A DNA stretch of 64,000 bases, taken from CAZTTG01 sp964615935 (lineage in GTDB: Bacteria; Planctomycetota; UBA1135; GCA-002686595). The first letter of the stretch is position 1. Each line of letters opens with the position of its first letter. Of the stretch, positions 7,651 to 16,478 are shown in pieces. The notes beneath the pieces were generated by a model. That model did no database searches and was not told where the DNA came from. It saw only the letters and a list, made by a program, of their open reading frames with translations. Position numbers and translations under genes: made by a program. The stretch is taken from assembly GCA_964615935.1 (NCBI GenBank), contig CAZTTG010000022.1, positions 12,973-76,972 of the forward strand, given 5' to 3'.

Positions 7651-9408
7651 ATGAGCCCTTCCCCCCGAAAGCCGGCGATCCGCCGCCTCGCACTCCTTGC
7701 CCTCGCCTCCGCCGGCCTCGGAATCCCGGCCAGCGCCCAGGCGACCTTCTCCATCGACTGGCACAGCGTGACGGTCGGCGCGCCCGAAGGCTGCAGCCTC
7801 ACGCCGATCACCGAAGGTGACATCCTCACGCCACTCGCCGGCGCCGCGGCCTTCGGCCCGCTGGGCGCCCCGTGCATCGCCATCGACGGCGGCGCCACCG
7901 GGATCGGCATGATGGGCTTCTTCACCTGCGTCGGCCACCCGGGCGGCACGCCCTGCCGCGTCGAGCTGGACGCCCTCTCCTACGGGAACGACGCGCGCAT
8001 GGAGAGCGCCGCCGGCAGCCTGGGCATCTACCTCTTCTCCACCGACGAGTACGCGGTGGGCGGGGTCCCCCCGATCCTGGTGCCGAGCCTCGCCACCGAG
8101 GCGCCCGTGGGCGATTCCTCGACGGACATCTGGCGCAGCGGCTCGGGGCTCCCGCCGGGGCCCCACGCGCCCTTCGCCTCGCCGGTGGGCCACATCGGCC
8201 TGTTCGACGGCGACGGCCTCCTGAGCGGCAGCGCGGAGGTCTACCCGGGCCTCGGCCTGGTCGAGCCCAACTTCCCCATCGTCCCCAACGTCGGCGACAA
8301 CCTGGACGCCTTCGACCTCGACGAGACCTTCAGCGGCAGCGCCTTCCCGGCCACGGGCGTCTTCTACTCCCTCGACGCGGCCTACGTCGATCCCCTCACG
8401 GGTCAGATCAACGTGGGGACGGGGCTCGGGAACCTCGCCTCCGGCGCGGACGTGCTCATCAGCATCGCCCCCGGCGGCCCGCCGGCCATCTGGGCGCCGG
8501 CCGGGCTTCTCGGCCTGAGCCTGACCGGCATCGAGGACGACATCGACGCCCTGGCGGTCTGGGAGAACGGCACGGGCGCCTTCGAGCCCTCGCAGGTGCC
8601 CTACGACTGGACGGTCGTCGGCGGCCCCGACATGGTGCTCTTCTCGGTGCGCCGCGGCTCGCCGGTGGTCGGCCTGCCCGACTCCATCTTCGGCATCCCG
8701 ATCTGCGAGGGCGACATCCTCACCACCCCCCTGCCGACCGGCTCCGGCGGCGTCTCGCCCTTCCCCGGCATCTTCTGCGCCGCCGAGAACCTCGGCCTCG
8801 CCACCTCGCGCGTCCCGGGCGGCTTCTCGGACGACGTCAACGCCCTCGACACCCTGGCCTCGTCGACGCCCGACTGCAACGGCAACGGCATCCCCGACTC
8901 CATCGACGTCTCCTCGGGCGCCTCCACCGACCTCAACACCAACGGCATCCCGGATGAGTGCGAGATCGTCGGCGGCCCCGCCTGCTTCTGCCCGCCCATC
9001 TGGGCTCCCTGCAGCAATCCCGATCCCACGGCGGGCTGCCAGAACTCCACCGGCGTCGGCGGACTGCTGGGCGCCACGGGCACGAGCAGCGTGTTTCTCG
9101 ACGACCTGGTCCTGAACGCCACCCAGCTCCCCACGACCGTCCCGGCCATCTTCTTCGGCGGCACCTTCGCCGTCTCCCTGCCCTTCGGCGATGGCCGGCG
9201 CTGCGCGGGCGGCAACATCCGGCGCATCACTCCGGTCATGCTCACCAGCTCGCTGGGCACCCTGAGCACCGGTCCCGGCATCGCCACGGCCAACGGCATC
9301 GTGCCCTTCGAGTCCTGGATCTTCCAGTGCTGGTACCGCGATCCCAGCGGCCCCTGCGGCAACGGCTACAACCTCACCAACAGCTACGACGTGACCTTCA
9401 CGCCGTGA
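7651..9408 (+). CDS. Secreted protein with an internal calcium-type DxNxNGIxD pair, function unknown
   Basis: I do not recognise a specific function. The 585-residue protein has a clear signal peptide (basic MSPSPRKPAIRR, hydrophobic LALLALASAGLGIPAS, cleavage after AQA). Two similar halves repeat a segment with 'V..G.PEGCSLTPITEGDILTPL' in the first and 'PDSIFGIPICEGDILTTPL' in the second, suggesting internal duplication. Between the second half and the C-terminus are two adjacent Asp/Asn-rich loops, DCNGNGIPDSID and DLNTNGIPDECE, of the thrombospondin-3/dockerin-like type frequent in planctomycete exported proteins. They probably bind Ca2+. The last 140 residues are Cys-containing and beta-rich. 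It stands alone between two terminators, so it is probably monocistronic. Confidence 0.6.
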   Translation: MSPSPRKPAIRRLALLALASAGLGIPASAQATFSIDWHSVTVGAPEGCSLTPITEGDILTPLAGAAAFGPLGAPCIAIDGGATGIGMMGFFTCVGHPGGTPCRVELDALSYGNDARMESAAGSLGIYLFSTDEYAVGGVPPILVPSLATEAPVGDSSTDIWRSGSGLPPGPHAPFASPVGHIGLFDGDGLLSGSAEVYPGLGLVEPNFPIVPNVGDNLDAFDLDETFSGSAFPATGVFYSLDAAYVDPLTGQINVGTGLGNLASGADVLISIAPGGPPAIWAPAGLLGLSLTGIEDDIDALAVWENGTGAFEPSQVPYDWTVVGGPDMVLFSVRRGSPVVGLPDSIFGIPICEGDILTTPLPTGSGGVSPFPGIFCAAENLGLATSRVPGGFSDDVNALDTLASSTPDCNGNGIPDSIDVSSGASTDLNTNGIPDECEIVGGPACFCPPIWAPCSNPDPTAGCQNSTGVGGLLGATGTSSVFLDDLVLNATQLPTTVPAIFFGGTFAVSLPFGDGRRCAGGNIRRITPVMLTSSLGTLSTGPGIATANGIVPFESWIFQCWYRDPSGPCGNGYNLTNSYDVTFTP

Positions 9409-9424
9409 TCTGGTGATCGGGAGC

Positions 9425-9462
9425 GGCCCCCGGCGGACTCAGGGTCCGGCGGGGGCCATTTT
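9425..9462 (+). terminator. Rho-independent terminator after the secreted-protein gene
   Basis: A 14-base stem, GGCCCCCGGCGGAC with GTCCGGCGGGGGCC and one mismatch, around loop TCAGG, followed by ATTTT. It ends plus-strand transcription before the convergent OPT gene. Confidence 0.8.
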
Positions 9463-9486
9463 CGTGCTCTCGGATCGGGCGGCCCG

Positions 9487-11409
9487 CTACTTCAGGACGA
9501 ACAGCTCGATGGCCATGACGGCGATGCCCATGAGCGCCGCTCCGGCGACGATGCCGGCGCAGATCGAGTCCTGGTTCTTCACGAAGACCCGGTTCATCCT
9601 GTGCTCCTCGTCGGAGTAGCGCCGCCCCAGGAGCCAGAAGACGAAGGCGCCGAAGGCCATGGCCAGGCAGGTCGAGAAGGGGATCACGAAGGCCAGGCCG
9701 ATGCCGATCGCGGAGACGAAGAGCCGGCCCTTGGTGACGATCCGGACGACCTCCATCAGGATGCCCACGATGGCCCCGATCGCGGCGGCCCACACGGCCG
9801 TGGTGGGGAGCTGGTCCAGCCCCTGGGTCAGGAGCTCGGCGACCGCCTTCCAGATCGCCGCCGCCGGCATCGGGTACTGATCCGAGACGAGATTGTCCGG
9901 GTCGCCGCGCAGGAAGAGCGGGTAGAAGACCAGCACCGAGGTGATCGCCCCGGAGATGGCGCCCAGGCTGTGACCCAGCGCCTGCAGCCGCGGCTTGCCG
10001 CCCAGCATGTAGCCGGGCTTGATGTTCATGATCAGGTTGGAGGAGTTGCTGGCCACCTCGCCGGTGATGCCGGCGGTCATCAGGTTGGTCTTGATGTTGC
10101 CGGGGGCCAGCACGCCGAAGGTGAGCTGGGTCAGCTTGCCCAGCGCGCCCGTGGGCGTGATGGAGGTCAGCGCGGTGGAGTTGACGCCGATCAGCGTGAA
10201 GACGAAGACCAGCGGCACCGCCAGGATGCCCATGAGGATCGAGACGTCGAAGTACCAGTGAGCCATGAGGACCGTCAGCAGGCCGACGATCGGGATCCCG
10301 ATCGCGAAGACCTTCATGGGCAGCTCGATGTCGCGCAGGCAGTCCTCCTCCTCGCTCGGGCGGCCGCCGAAGATGCCCTTGAAGGCGCTGATCAGCAGCG
10401 CCGGCTTGGAGAAGAAGGAGAAGAGCGAGGCGGTCGTCATCATGGCCACGCCCCCCCACAGCGCCCACTTGGTGATCTGCCGGAAGCCGTAGGTGGCCAC
10501 GCCGTCCGTGATCACGGCCTCGATGTCCCCGTGGTTGATGATGATCGGGGCGAGGATGCAGTAGTTGACCGTCGCGCCGACCATCAGCGAGGCCCCCGTG
10601 CGGATGCCCATCAGGCCCCCGGCGCCGATCATGGCGATGTCGAGCCGGGGGCGCACGGTGAGCTCCCTGAGCGGGATCCCGCCGATCGCGGCCTGGAACC
10701 CGAGCCTCGAGCTCAGCGTGTAGATCCACCCGTCCAGGTACTCGGGGATCGACAGGATCTTGAGGTAGATCGCCTCCATGATCTTGTGCGACTGAGCCAG
10801 CTGGAGCACGGCGGCGGTGGCCGCGGAGTACAGGAGCAGCCGCGCGGTCAGCGCCCCCTCCCGAGCGTCCGTTCCGCTGTGCAGCGTGTCCATGACCACG
10901 CCGGCCGCCCGGCCCTCGGGGAAGGGGTGCTGCTCGACGTTGATGAAGCGCCGCTTCAGGGGAAAGGCGAAGAGCACGCCCAGGATGGCCAGCAGGAACA
11001 GCCAGGTCGCCGTCTGCCACCAGGGGATGATCGTGCCGGTCACGAGCATGTAGGCCGCCAGGCTCGAGATCAACGGCGCGGTCATGTAGCCCGCGGAGCA
11101 GGCGATCGACTGCACGATGTTGTTCTCGAGTACGTGGTAGCTCTCGACCAGTCCCACCCGGATCAGGAGGCGGAAGGCCACGAAGGCCAGGATGACCGAG
11201 GTGATCCCCACGCCGAGCGTCCAGCCGGTCTTGGCGCCCACGTACAGGTTCGTGATGGAGAGGAAGGAGCCCAGCAGAAACCCGCACAGCCCGGCGCGGA
11301 GGGTGAACTGCGGGACGTCGCCCTGGAAGACCTCGGTCAGCCACCAGCGGTCCTTCTCGGCGGCGGACATCGATTGAACCTGCTCGGGGGTCAGCTGCTT
11401 CAGCGTCAT
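9487..11409 (-). CDS. OPT-family oligopeptide/siderophore-type transporter
   Basis: This 640-residue polytopic inner-membrane protein (about 14-16 helices) belongs to the OPT superfamily, whose bacterial members import peptides or metal chelates. Family blocks visible include LRAGLCGFLLGSFLSITNLYVGAKTGW near the N-terminus, FPLKRRFINVEQHPFPEGRAAGVV (about residue 150) and NIKTNLMTAGITGEVASNSSNLIMNIKPGYMLGGKPR. The closing block carries the GIAVMAIELFVLK tail. The start at 11409 was preferred over the first in-frame codon at 11493 because AAGGAGG lies correctly before it and the extra 28 residues are unlike the family. It is transcribed divergently from the sulfatase gene, with about 70 bases between the starts. 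The substrate cannot be told from sequence. Confidence 0.9.
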   Translation of the reverse strand: MTLKQLTPEQVQSMSAAEKDRWWLTEVFQGDVPQFTLRAGLCGFLLGSFLSITNLYVGAKTGWTLGVGITSVILAFVAFRLLIRVGLVESYHVLENNIVQSIACSAGYMTAPLISSLAAYMLVTGTIIPWWQTATWLFLLAILGVLFAFPLKRRFINVEQHPFPEGRAAGVVMDTLHSGTDAREGALTARLLLYSAATAAVLQLAQSHKIMEAIYLKILSIPEYLDGWIYTLSSRLGFQAAIGGIPLRELTVRPRLDIAMIGAGGLMGIRTGASLMVGATVNYCILAPIIINHGDIEAVITDGVATYGFRQITKWALWGGVAMMTTASLFSFFSKPALLISAFKGIFGGRPSEEEDCLRDIELPMKVFAIGIPIVGLLTVLMAHWYFDVSILMGILAVPLVFVFTLIGVNSTALTSITPTGALGKLTQLTFGVLAPGNIKTNLMTAGITGEVASNSSNLIMNIKPGYMLGGKPRLQALGHSLGAISGAITSVLVFYPLFLRGDPDNLVSDQYPMPAAAIWKAVAELLTQGLDQLPTTAVWAAAIGAIVGILMEVVRIVTKGRLFVSAIGIGLAFVIPFSTCLAMAFGAFVFWLLGRRYSDEEHRMNRVFVKNQDSICAGIVAGAALMGIAVMAIELFVLK

Positions 11410-11479
11410 AGAGCCTCCTTGTCGCTCACGCCCGCCGGTCGGGCATGCGCAGATGGTACGCAGCCCGTATCCTCTGCGC

Positions 11480-13579
11480 ATGCCGAAACTCATTCCTCAC
11501 GCCTGTCTGGCCGTGGCGGTCGCCTTGCCGGGGTGCTCGATCCCGACGCGCGCCGCCGAGCGCCCCAACATCGTCTTCATCTTCGCCGACGATCACGCGG
11601 CGCACGCCGTCGGGGCCTACGGATCGGCCATCAACGAGACGCCCAACATCGACCGGTTGGCGGAGGAGGGCGTGCGCTTCGACGCCTGCTTCTGCACCAA
11701 CTCCATCTGCGCGCCGAGCCGCGCGGTCATCCTCACCGGGAAGCACTCGCACCGGAACGGCGTGCCCACCAACCGGGAGAGCTTCGACGGGACGCAGCCG
11801 ACCTTTCCCAAGCTCCTGCGCGCCGCCGGATACCAGACGGCCCTCATCGGCAAGTGGCACCTGAAGTCGGATCCGACGGGCTTCGACCACTGGGAGGTGC
11901 TGCTGGGGCAGGGGCCCTACTACAACCCACCGCTGAAGACCGCCGGGGGGACGGCCGCCCACGAGGGCTACACCACCGATGTCCTCACCGACCGAGCGCT
12001 CGAGTGGCTCAGGTCGGGGCGCGACCCGGAGAGGCCCTTCGTCCTGATGTTCCAGCACAAGGCGCCCCACCGGAACTGGATGCCGGACCCGGCCCACTTC
12101 CACCTGTACGACGGCGAGGAGGTGCCCGAGCCGGCGACGCTCTTCGACGACCGCGAGGGGAGGAGCTCCGGGGCCAGGACCCAGCGGCTCACCGTCGCCC
12201 GGCACATGACGGGCATGTACGACCTGAAGCTGGACCGGCCCTTCGAGCACTTCGGGTACGACTGGGAGAGCGGCTACCTCTCGAGGCTGACGGCCGCGCA
12301 GCGCGAGGCCTGGGACGCGTTCTATGCCCCGCGCAACGCCGCCTTCCGGGAGGCCCGCGAGGCCGGCGAGATAGAGGGCGACGACCTCGTCCGGTTCATG
12401 TACCAGCGCTACATCAAGGACTACCTGCGAGTGATCGCCTCGGTCGACGACAGCCTCGGACGGGTCCTCGACCACCTCGACCAGAGCGGTCTGGCCGAGA
12501 ACACGGTCGTCGTCTACACCTCGGACCAGGGCTTCTTCCTGGGCGACCACGGCTGGTACGACAAGCGCTGGATGTACGAGGAATCGCTGCGGATGCCGCT
12601 GGTCGCTCGCTGGCCCGCGGGGATCGAAGCCGGCTCCGTCCGCGGGGAGATGGTGCAGAACCTCGACTTCGCCCCGACCTTCCTCGACCTGGCCGGAGCC
12701 ACGATCCCCGCCGAGATGCAGGATCGCTCGCTGGTCCCCCTGATGCGGGGCGAGGCGGTCGACGACTGGCGCGAGTCGATCTACTACCACTACTACGAGC
12801 AGCCCTCCGACCACAACGTGCCCAAGCACTTCGGGGTGCGCACGCCCCGCCACAAGCTGGTCCGCTACTACGAGATCGACGAGTGGGAGCTCTTCGACCT
12901 CCAGCGGGATCCGGACGAGCTGCGCAGCGTGCACGGGGAGCCCGCCTACGCGGACGTCCGCAGGGTGCTCGAGGCGGAGCTCGCGAGGCTGCAGGAGCTC
13001 TACGGCGACACGGACCCCACCGCGCCGATCGGCGACAGGGTGCAGGCCGATCTGCTCGAGCGGGCGTCCGGATTCGGGCTGCGCGAGGTGCTGCGGCTCG
13101 CCGAGCCGGACGGGCTCACCCGCACGGACCTGGACCCCACCGCCATGGCGGTGCACGTCGGCGCCTGGGTCACCCCGCGATCGGGTGAGGGCGTCGTCCT
13201 GGCCCAGGGGGGCGCGACCACCGGCTACAGCCTGTACCTGCGCGGCGGGAAGCCCTGTTTCGCCGTGCGTGAGGGGGGCGCCGTGGTCGAGATGATGGCC
13301 CCCGAGGAACTCGAGATCGGGAGGAGGGTCCACCTGATCGGATCCCTCGACCACGTGGGCTACGCGCACGTCTACGTCGACGGCGTGCACCAGGGCTCGG
13401 TCTCGGCCAGGATCCTCTCCTCGAAGCCGGCCGAAGGCTTGACGATCGGCCGGGACGAGGGCTCCAGCGTCGGCCATTACGAGGGCGACGCGCCCTTCGA
13501 TGGCGAGCTGAGGGACGTCCGCGTCCACTTCGGCGTCATTGCGGTCGCGGACATCGATCGCTGGATCGATGGCTCGTGA
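11480..13579 (+). CDS. Exported type I sulfatase with C-terminal LamG-like domain
   Basis: This 699-residue arylsulfatase-type hydrolase opens RPNIVFIFADDHA, with the paired metal-binding Asp residues. It carries the formylglycine motif CAPSR at residues 77-81, in which Cys77 is matured by a formylglycine-generating enzyme (not in this window). GKWHLK, a KAPHRNW segment and YTSDQGFFLGDHGWYDKRWMYEESLRMPL complete the active site. The first 25 residues form a signal peptide; LPGC (16-19) could be a lipobox. After about residue 510 comes a beta-sandwich of the LamG/concanavalin type (AVHVGAWVTPRSGEGVV... LTIGRDEGSSVGHYEG), which would help hold a polysaccharide. Such enzymes are typical of planctomycetes that degrade sulfated glycans. 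The start at 11480 was chosen for the signal peptide; GTG 11453 is less likely. Confidence 0.9.
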   Translation: MPKLIPHACLAVAVALPGCSIPTRAAERPNIVFIFADDHAAHAVGAYGSAINETPNIDRLAEEGVRFDACFCTNSICAPSRAVILTGKHSHRNGVPTNRESFDGTQPTFPKLLRAAGYQTALIGKWHLKSDPTGFDHWEVLLGQGPYYNPPLKTAGGTAAHEGYTTDVLTDRALEWLRSGRDPERPFVLMFQHKAPHRNWMPDPAHFHLYDGEEVPEPATLFDDREGRSSGARTQRLTVARHMTGMYDLKLDRPFEHFGYDWESGYLSRLTAAQREAWDAFYAPRNAAFREAREAGEIEGDDLVRFMYQRYIKDYLRVIASVDDSLGRVLDHLDQSGLAENTVVVYTSDQGFFLGDHGWYDKRWMYEESLRMPLVARWPAGIEAGSVRGEMVQNLDFAPTFLDLAGATIPAEMQDRSLVPLMRGEAVDDWRESIYYHYYEQPSDHNVPKHFGVRTPRHKLVRYYEIDEWELFDLQRDPDELRSVHGEPAYADVRRVLEAELARLQELYGDTDPTAPIGDRVQADLLERASGFGLREVLRLAEPDGLTRTDLDPTAMAVHVGAWVTPRSGEGVVLAQGGATTGYSLYLRGGKPCFAVREGGAVVEMMAPEELEIGRRVHLIGSLDHVGYAHVYVDGVHQGSVSARILSSKPAEGLTIGRDEGSSVGHYEGDAPFDGELRDVRVHFGVIAVADIDRWIDGS

Positions 13580-13667
13580 CGGTTCCCGGTCGTGGGAGTC
13601 GCGTCGCGCTCATCGACCCATCCCTCCCGGTGGGCTGCGGCGGTCGGGAAGGTAGCGACGAGCCGCC

Positions 13668-14708
13668 TCAGATCGAGTCGAATCCCCAGACGAAGGGCTG
13701 ATGCGGCGGCGTGTCAAGGGAGCGGCCCAGAACGCGCTCCATCTCGCGTCGAAGCGTGGGATCGCCCCGCGGCGGGAAGCAGAGCTCGAGCAGCTCGTCG
13801 GCGGTTAGGAGCCCCTCGTCGGCGCCCAGGAGATCCGCGGCGAGGCCGGCGAGCCCCTCGGCGTCGATCACCTTCGCCAGCCCCACGATGCCGTCGAAGC
13901 GCGTGGCCCCGATCCCCTCGAGCAGATCGTGCAGGAGGCGGCATCCGGGCGAGCTCATCACCGCGATCCCCTCGGCTCCGGCGGCCAGGGCGGCCTCGAG
14001 GTGGCGTCGCACCAGGGGCAGCGCGGCGTCCGCCTCGCCCCCCCACTCGTGGACCGCGCCCTGCAGGTCGGCCCCTCGGCCCATGCAAGCGTAGGCGGCG
14101 ATCTGGCCGTCGCGCTCGCGGATCAGGCAGGACATGCCGGGGCAGGAGAGCAGGGCGGCGGTCTCGGCCGGGCTGCGTCCGACCCGCTCCGCGTGGCGGG
14201 CGTAGAGGTCATGGATCGCGAGGGCATCGCCTGGCGCGGCCGGCCGCACGCCCTCGCCATCGAGCAGGCGCTCGAGGTGTCCCTCCACCAGCAGGTGATC
14301 GACCTCCCACGCGAAGGGGCGATAGCCGCGCGAGGTGTACACGAGGGGGTCCTCGGCCCACAGGAGCGCCAGGAGGCAGCCCTCGGCGCGGAGCTCCTCC
14401 TCCACCCGATCGAGCAGGCGCCCCATCAGGCCTCTGCCCCGCCAGGCCGGGTCGGTCACCACCGAGCCGATCAGGCCCACCGGCAGCCGGCGCCCGCCGA
14501 AGAAGAGATCCCGGGGAAGAGCGGCGCAGGCCGAGCGCGGCTCGCCGGCCTCCTCGAGGCACAGGCTCCGGCCGGGAGCGCCCTCCGCGAAGACCAGGGG
14601 GTACTCCTCTGCCAGGGGCTCGCCGCCGCGCAGGCAGCGCTCCATCAGCTCGATGGACCGCTCCCGCAGCGTCGGGCGGCCGGAGACGTCGGCGAGCTCC
14701 GCGCTCAC
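13668..14708 (-). CDS. GNAT-family N-acetyltransferase
   Basis: The N-terminal half of this 346-residue protein contains a GNAT acetyl-CoA site: the beta-4/alpha-3 segment IGSVVTDPAWRGRGLMGRLLDRVEEEL holds the R/Q-x-x-G-x-G/A pyrophosphate loop. It is followed by LLWAEDPLVYTSRGYRPF, typical of the family C-terminal motif. The second half looks like a degenerate second acetyltransferase fold, as in Eis-like proteins. The substrate is unknown. The GTG start overlaps the stop of the small gene upstream by 4 bases (GTGA), so it is translated from the flagellar transcript. A role in modifying flagellin or another flagellar protein is possible but purely inferred from position. Confidence 0.75.
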   Translation of the reverse strand: MSAELADVSGRPTLRERSIELMERCLRGGEPLAEEYPLVFAEGAPGRSLCLEEAGEPRSACAALPRDLFFGGRRLPVGLIGSVVTDPAWRGRGLMGRLLDRVEEELRAEGCLLALLWAEDPLVYTSRGYRPFAWEVDHLLVEGHLERLLDGEGVRPAAPGDALAIHDLYARHAERVGRSPAETAALLSCPGMSCLIRERDGQIAAYACMGRGADLQGAVHEWGGEADAALPLVRRHLEAALAAGAEGIAVMSSPGCRLLHDLLEGIGATRFDGIVGLAKVIDAEGLAGLAADLLGADEGLLTADELLELCFPPRGDPTLRREMERVLGRSLDTPPHQPFVWGFDSI

Positions 14709-15022
14709 GGCTCGGGCTCGCCGGCCGGCTCGCCCTGCTGGTTGGCCTGGCGGAAGGCCTCCAGCAGCCGCTCGTGGATGGCGAGCGCGCCCTCGAAGGT
14801 GTCGCGAGCCCGCCGCGCGGCCTCGGAGAGCTCCGCCGGCCGCTCGACCATCCGGCTCTCGGTCGAGAGCTCGGTGGCCTGCGCCTGGAGCTTCTCGAGG
14901 AGCGCCTGGAAGGCCGCGCCCGAACCCTCCACCTCGCCTCGTCGCCGGGTCGAGGGCGGGCCCTCGACGCGTCGCAGGGGATCGCTCGCCTCTCGCGGAT
15001 CGATGCGGATGGGGTCGGCCAT
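14705..15022 (-). CDS. Small flagellar-operon protein of unknown function
   Basis: This 105-residue soluble protein was not assigned to a family. The N-terminus is polar and basic (PSTRRRGE). Residues 35-95 form two predicted amphipathic helices, FQALLEKLQAQATELS and LSEAARRARDTFEGALAIHERLLEAF, which could pair as a helical hairpin. It lies 6 bases after flgL and overlaps the GNAT gene. Its size and helical nature recall small flagellar export chaperones or FliE-like proteins, but no diagnostic motif is present. Its position argues for a role in late flagellar assembly. Confidence 0.55.
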   Translation of the reverse strand: MADPIRIDPREASDPLRRVEGPPSTRRRGEVEGSGAAFQALLEKLQAQATELSTESRMVERPAELSEAARRARDTFEGALAIHERLLEAFRQANQQGEPAGEPEP

Positions 15023-15028
15023 GGCGGA

Positions 15029-16459
15029 TTACAGGAAGTTCGCCAGGGTGGTCTGCAGGAGGCGCACGCCGGTCGCCTGGGCGATCTCCAGCGAGGTCTG
15101 GGCCCGGCTCATCTCGAAGACCGCCTGGCCGTAGTCCACGTCCTCCAGGCGCGACATCATGCTCTGCACCTGGAGGTTGGCGTCCTCCAGCCGCGCCTCC
15201 AGGCCCTGGAGGCGCGAGCTGCGGGATCCCAGGTTGCCCAGGGCGATGCGGACGTTCTCGGCGTTGCGGTCGAACTCGCGCAGGCGGGTGTCGAGGCGGT
15301 CCACCAGAGAGCCCTGCTCGAGCGCGTCGCCGTTGCGCAGGTCGCTGGCGATCCCCTCCAGCACGTCGAAGACGTTGACCGTGCCGCCGAAGCTCACCAG
15401 ATCGCTGCCGGAGCGGTGGATGCCGGTGGTGTCCACGTGGATCACCGAGCCGGTGACCGGATCGATCAGCTCCAGGTCCGACTCGGCGAAGGTGAGCGCG
15501 GTGAAGCTCGAGCCGTCGATGGAGACGGAGCCCTCGCCGCGGAGCGTCGCGGTGGAGCTCCCCCCGGCGTATCCGGTGAAGTCCAGGTGCAGCTCGGCCC
15601 CGTGCTCGTTCCGGACGACGAAGTCGGCCAAGTTGGCGGCGCCCGGGGCGGGGATGGCCACCGCCGGCCCGCCATCGAGCTGGACCGTCCCCGCGACGCC
15701 GTCGATGGTCAGGGTATGGTCTCCCATGATCGTGTCGCCGGCCCCTCCCCCCACGAGCTGGACCCCCGCGCCGGGGACCCCGCCGGTGGTCTCGTGCCGC
15801 ACCAGCAGGTAGTCGTAACCCGCGCCGTCGTCGGCCGTGGATCCCGGAGTCGCGCCGGTCAACCCCGCATATCGGGTCCCGGAGTGCTCCAGCTTGGCGA
15901 AGATCTCGGAGCCGGGCAGGCCGATCCCGGCCCTGAACTCCGATCCCGCCAGGATCCGCTGCTCGTCGTGGTTCCCGAGGTAGACGACGCTGTCGCGGCC
16001 GTCGATCCGCCGGCTCTCGAAGGGCTTCTCCTGGGTGCGCGTCCCGGCGAAGAGGAAGCGGTCCCCCGAGCGCAGGTTGGCCAGGTCCAGCATGCGGGCG
16101 CGGATCAGGTCGATCTGGTCCGCCAGGAGCTCCCGGTCGTCGGGCGATTTGGAGCCGTTCATGCCCTCGATGAGCAGCTCGCGCGCCTCGGCCAGGATTC
16201 CGGAGGCGTCCTGGAGGGCGACCGAGCCCGCGTCGAGGGCCGTGCGGCCGGCCTGGACCGCTCCCAGGAAGCGCTCGTTGCCGGCCACCTGGCGCCGGAA
16301 GGAGAGGATCTGCGAGGAGGCCACCGGATCGTCGCCGGGCCGCAGGATGCGCTTGCCGGAGGCGATCTGCTCCTGCGCCCTCACCACCCGGCTCATGCTG
16401 GAGGCGAGCTGGCGCTGGACCATCGAGAAGAGGAAGGACTGCGTGGGCCTGAGGGTCAT
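15029..16459 (-). CDS. flgL: Flagellar hook-filament junction protein FlgL
   Basis: FlgL (HAP3) forms the second junction ring between hook and filament. Both ends are of the flagellin superfamily: the N-terminal D0/D1 helices contain VVRAQEQIASGKRILRPGDDPVASSQIL, and the C-terminus ends RLEDVDYGQAVFEMSRAQTSLEIAQATGVRLLQTTLANFL. The middle (about residues 150-400) is a beta-rich variable domain, making it longer (476 residues) than enterobacterial FlgL (about 317). It starts 19 bases after flgK, the usual partner, with an AAGAAGTGGAG ribosome site. The D-D-P-V-A-S sequence and absence of a long central filament domain separate it from flagellin itself. No fliC gene lies in the window. Confidence 0.92.
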   Translation of the reverse strand: MTLRPTQSFLFSMVQRQLASSMSRVVRAQEQIASGKRILRPGDDPVASSQILSFRRQVAGNERFLGAVQAGRTALDAGSVALQDASGILAEARELLIEGMNGSKSPDDRELLADQIDLIRARMLDLANLRSGDRFLFAGTRTQEKPFESRRIDGRDSVVYLGNHDEQRILAGSEFRAGIGLPGSEIFAKLEHSGTRYAGLTGATPGSTADDGAGYDYLLVRHETTGGVPGAGVQLVGGGAGDTIMGDHTLTIDGVAGTVQLDGGPAVAIPAPGAANLADFVVRNEHGAELHLDFTGYAGGSSTATLRGEGSVSIDGSSFTALTFAESDLELIDPVTGSVIHVDTTGIHRSGSDLVSFGGTVNVFDVLEGIASDLRNGDALEQGSLVDRLDTRLREFDRNAENVRIALGNLGSRSSRLQGLEARLEDANLQVQSMMSRLEDVDYGQAVFEMSRAQTSLEIAQATGVRLLQTTLANFL

Positions 16460-16478
16460 GCGAATGGCTCCACTTCTT

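Noticed and set aside
9601..13188. 1,195-codon plus-strand frame over the OPT gene and sulfatase
   Set aside because: The part over the OPT gene is antisense shadow and the part over the sulfatase is another phase of that gene. Neither shows family features.
15029..16459. Flagellin gene
   Set aside because: Terminal helices resemble flagellin, but the position after flgK and the C-terminal sequence ending LLQTTLANFL indicate FlgL.
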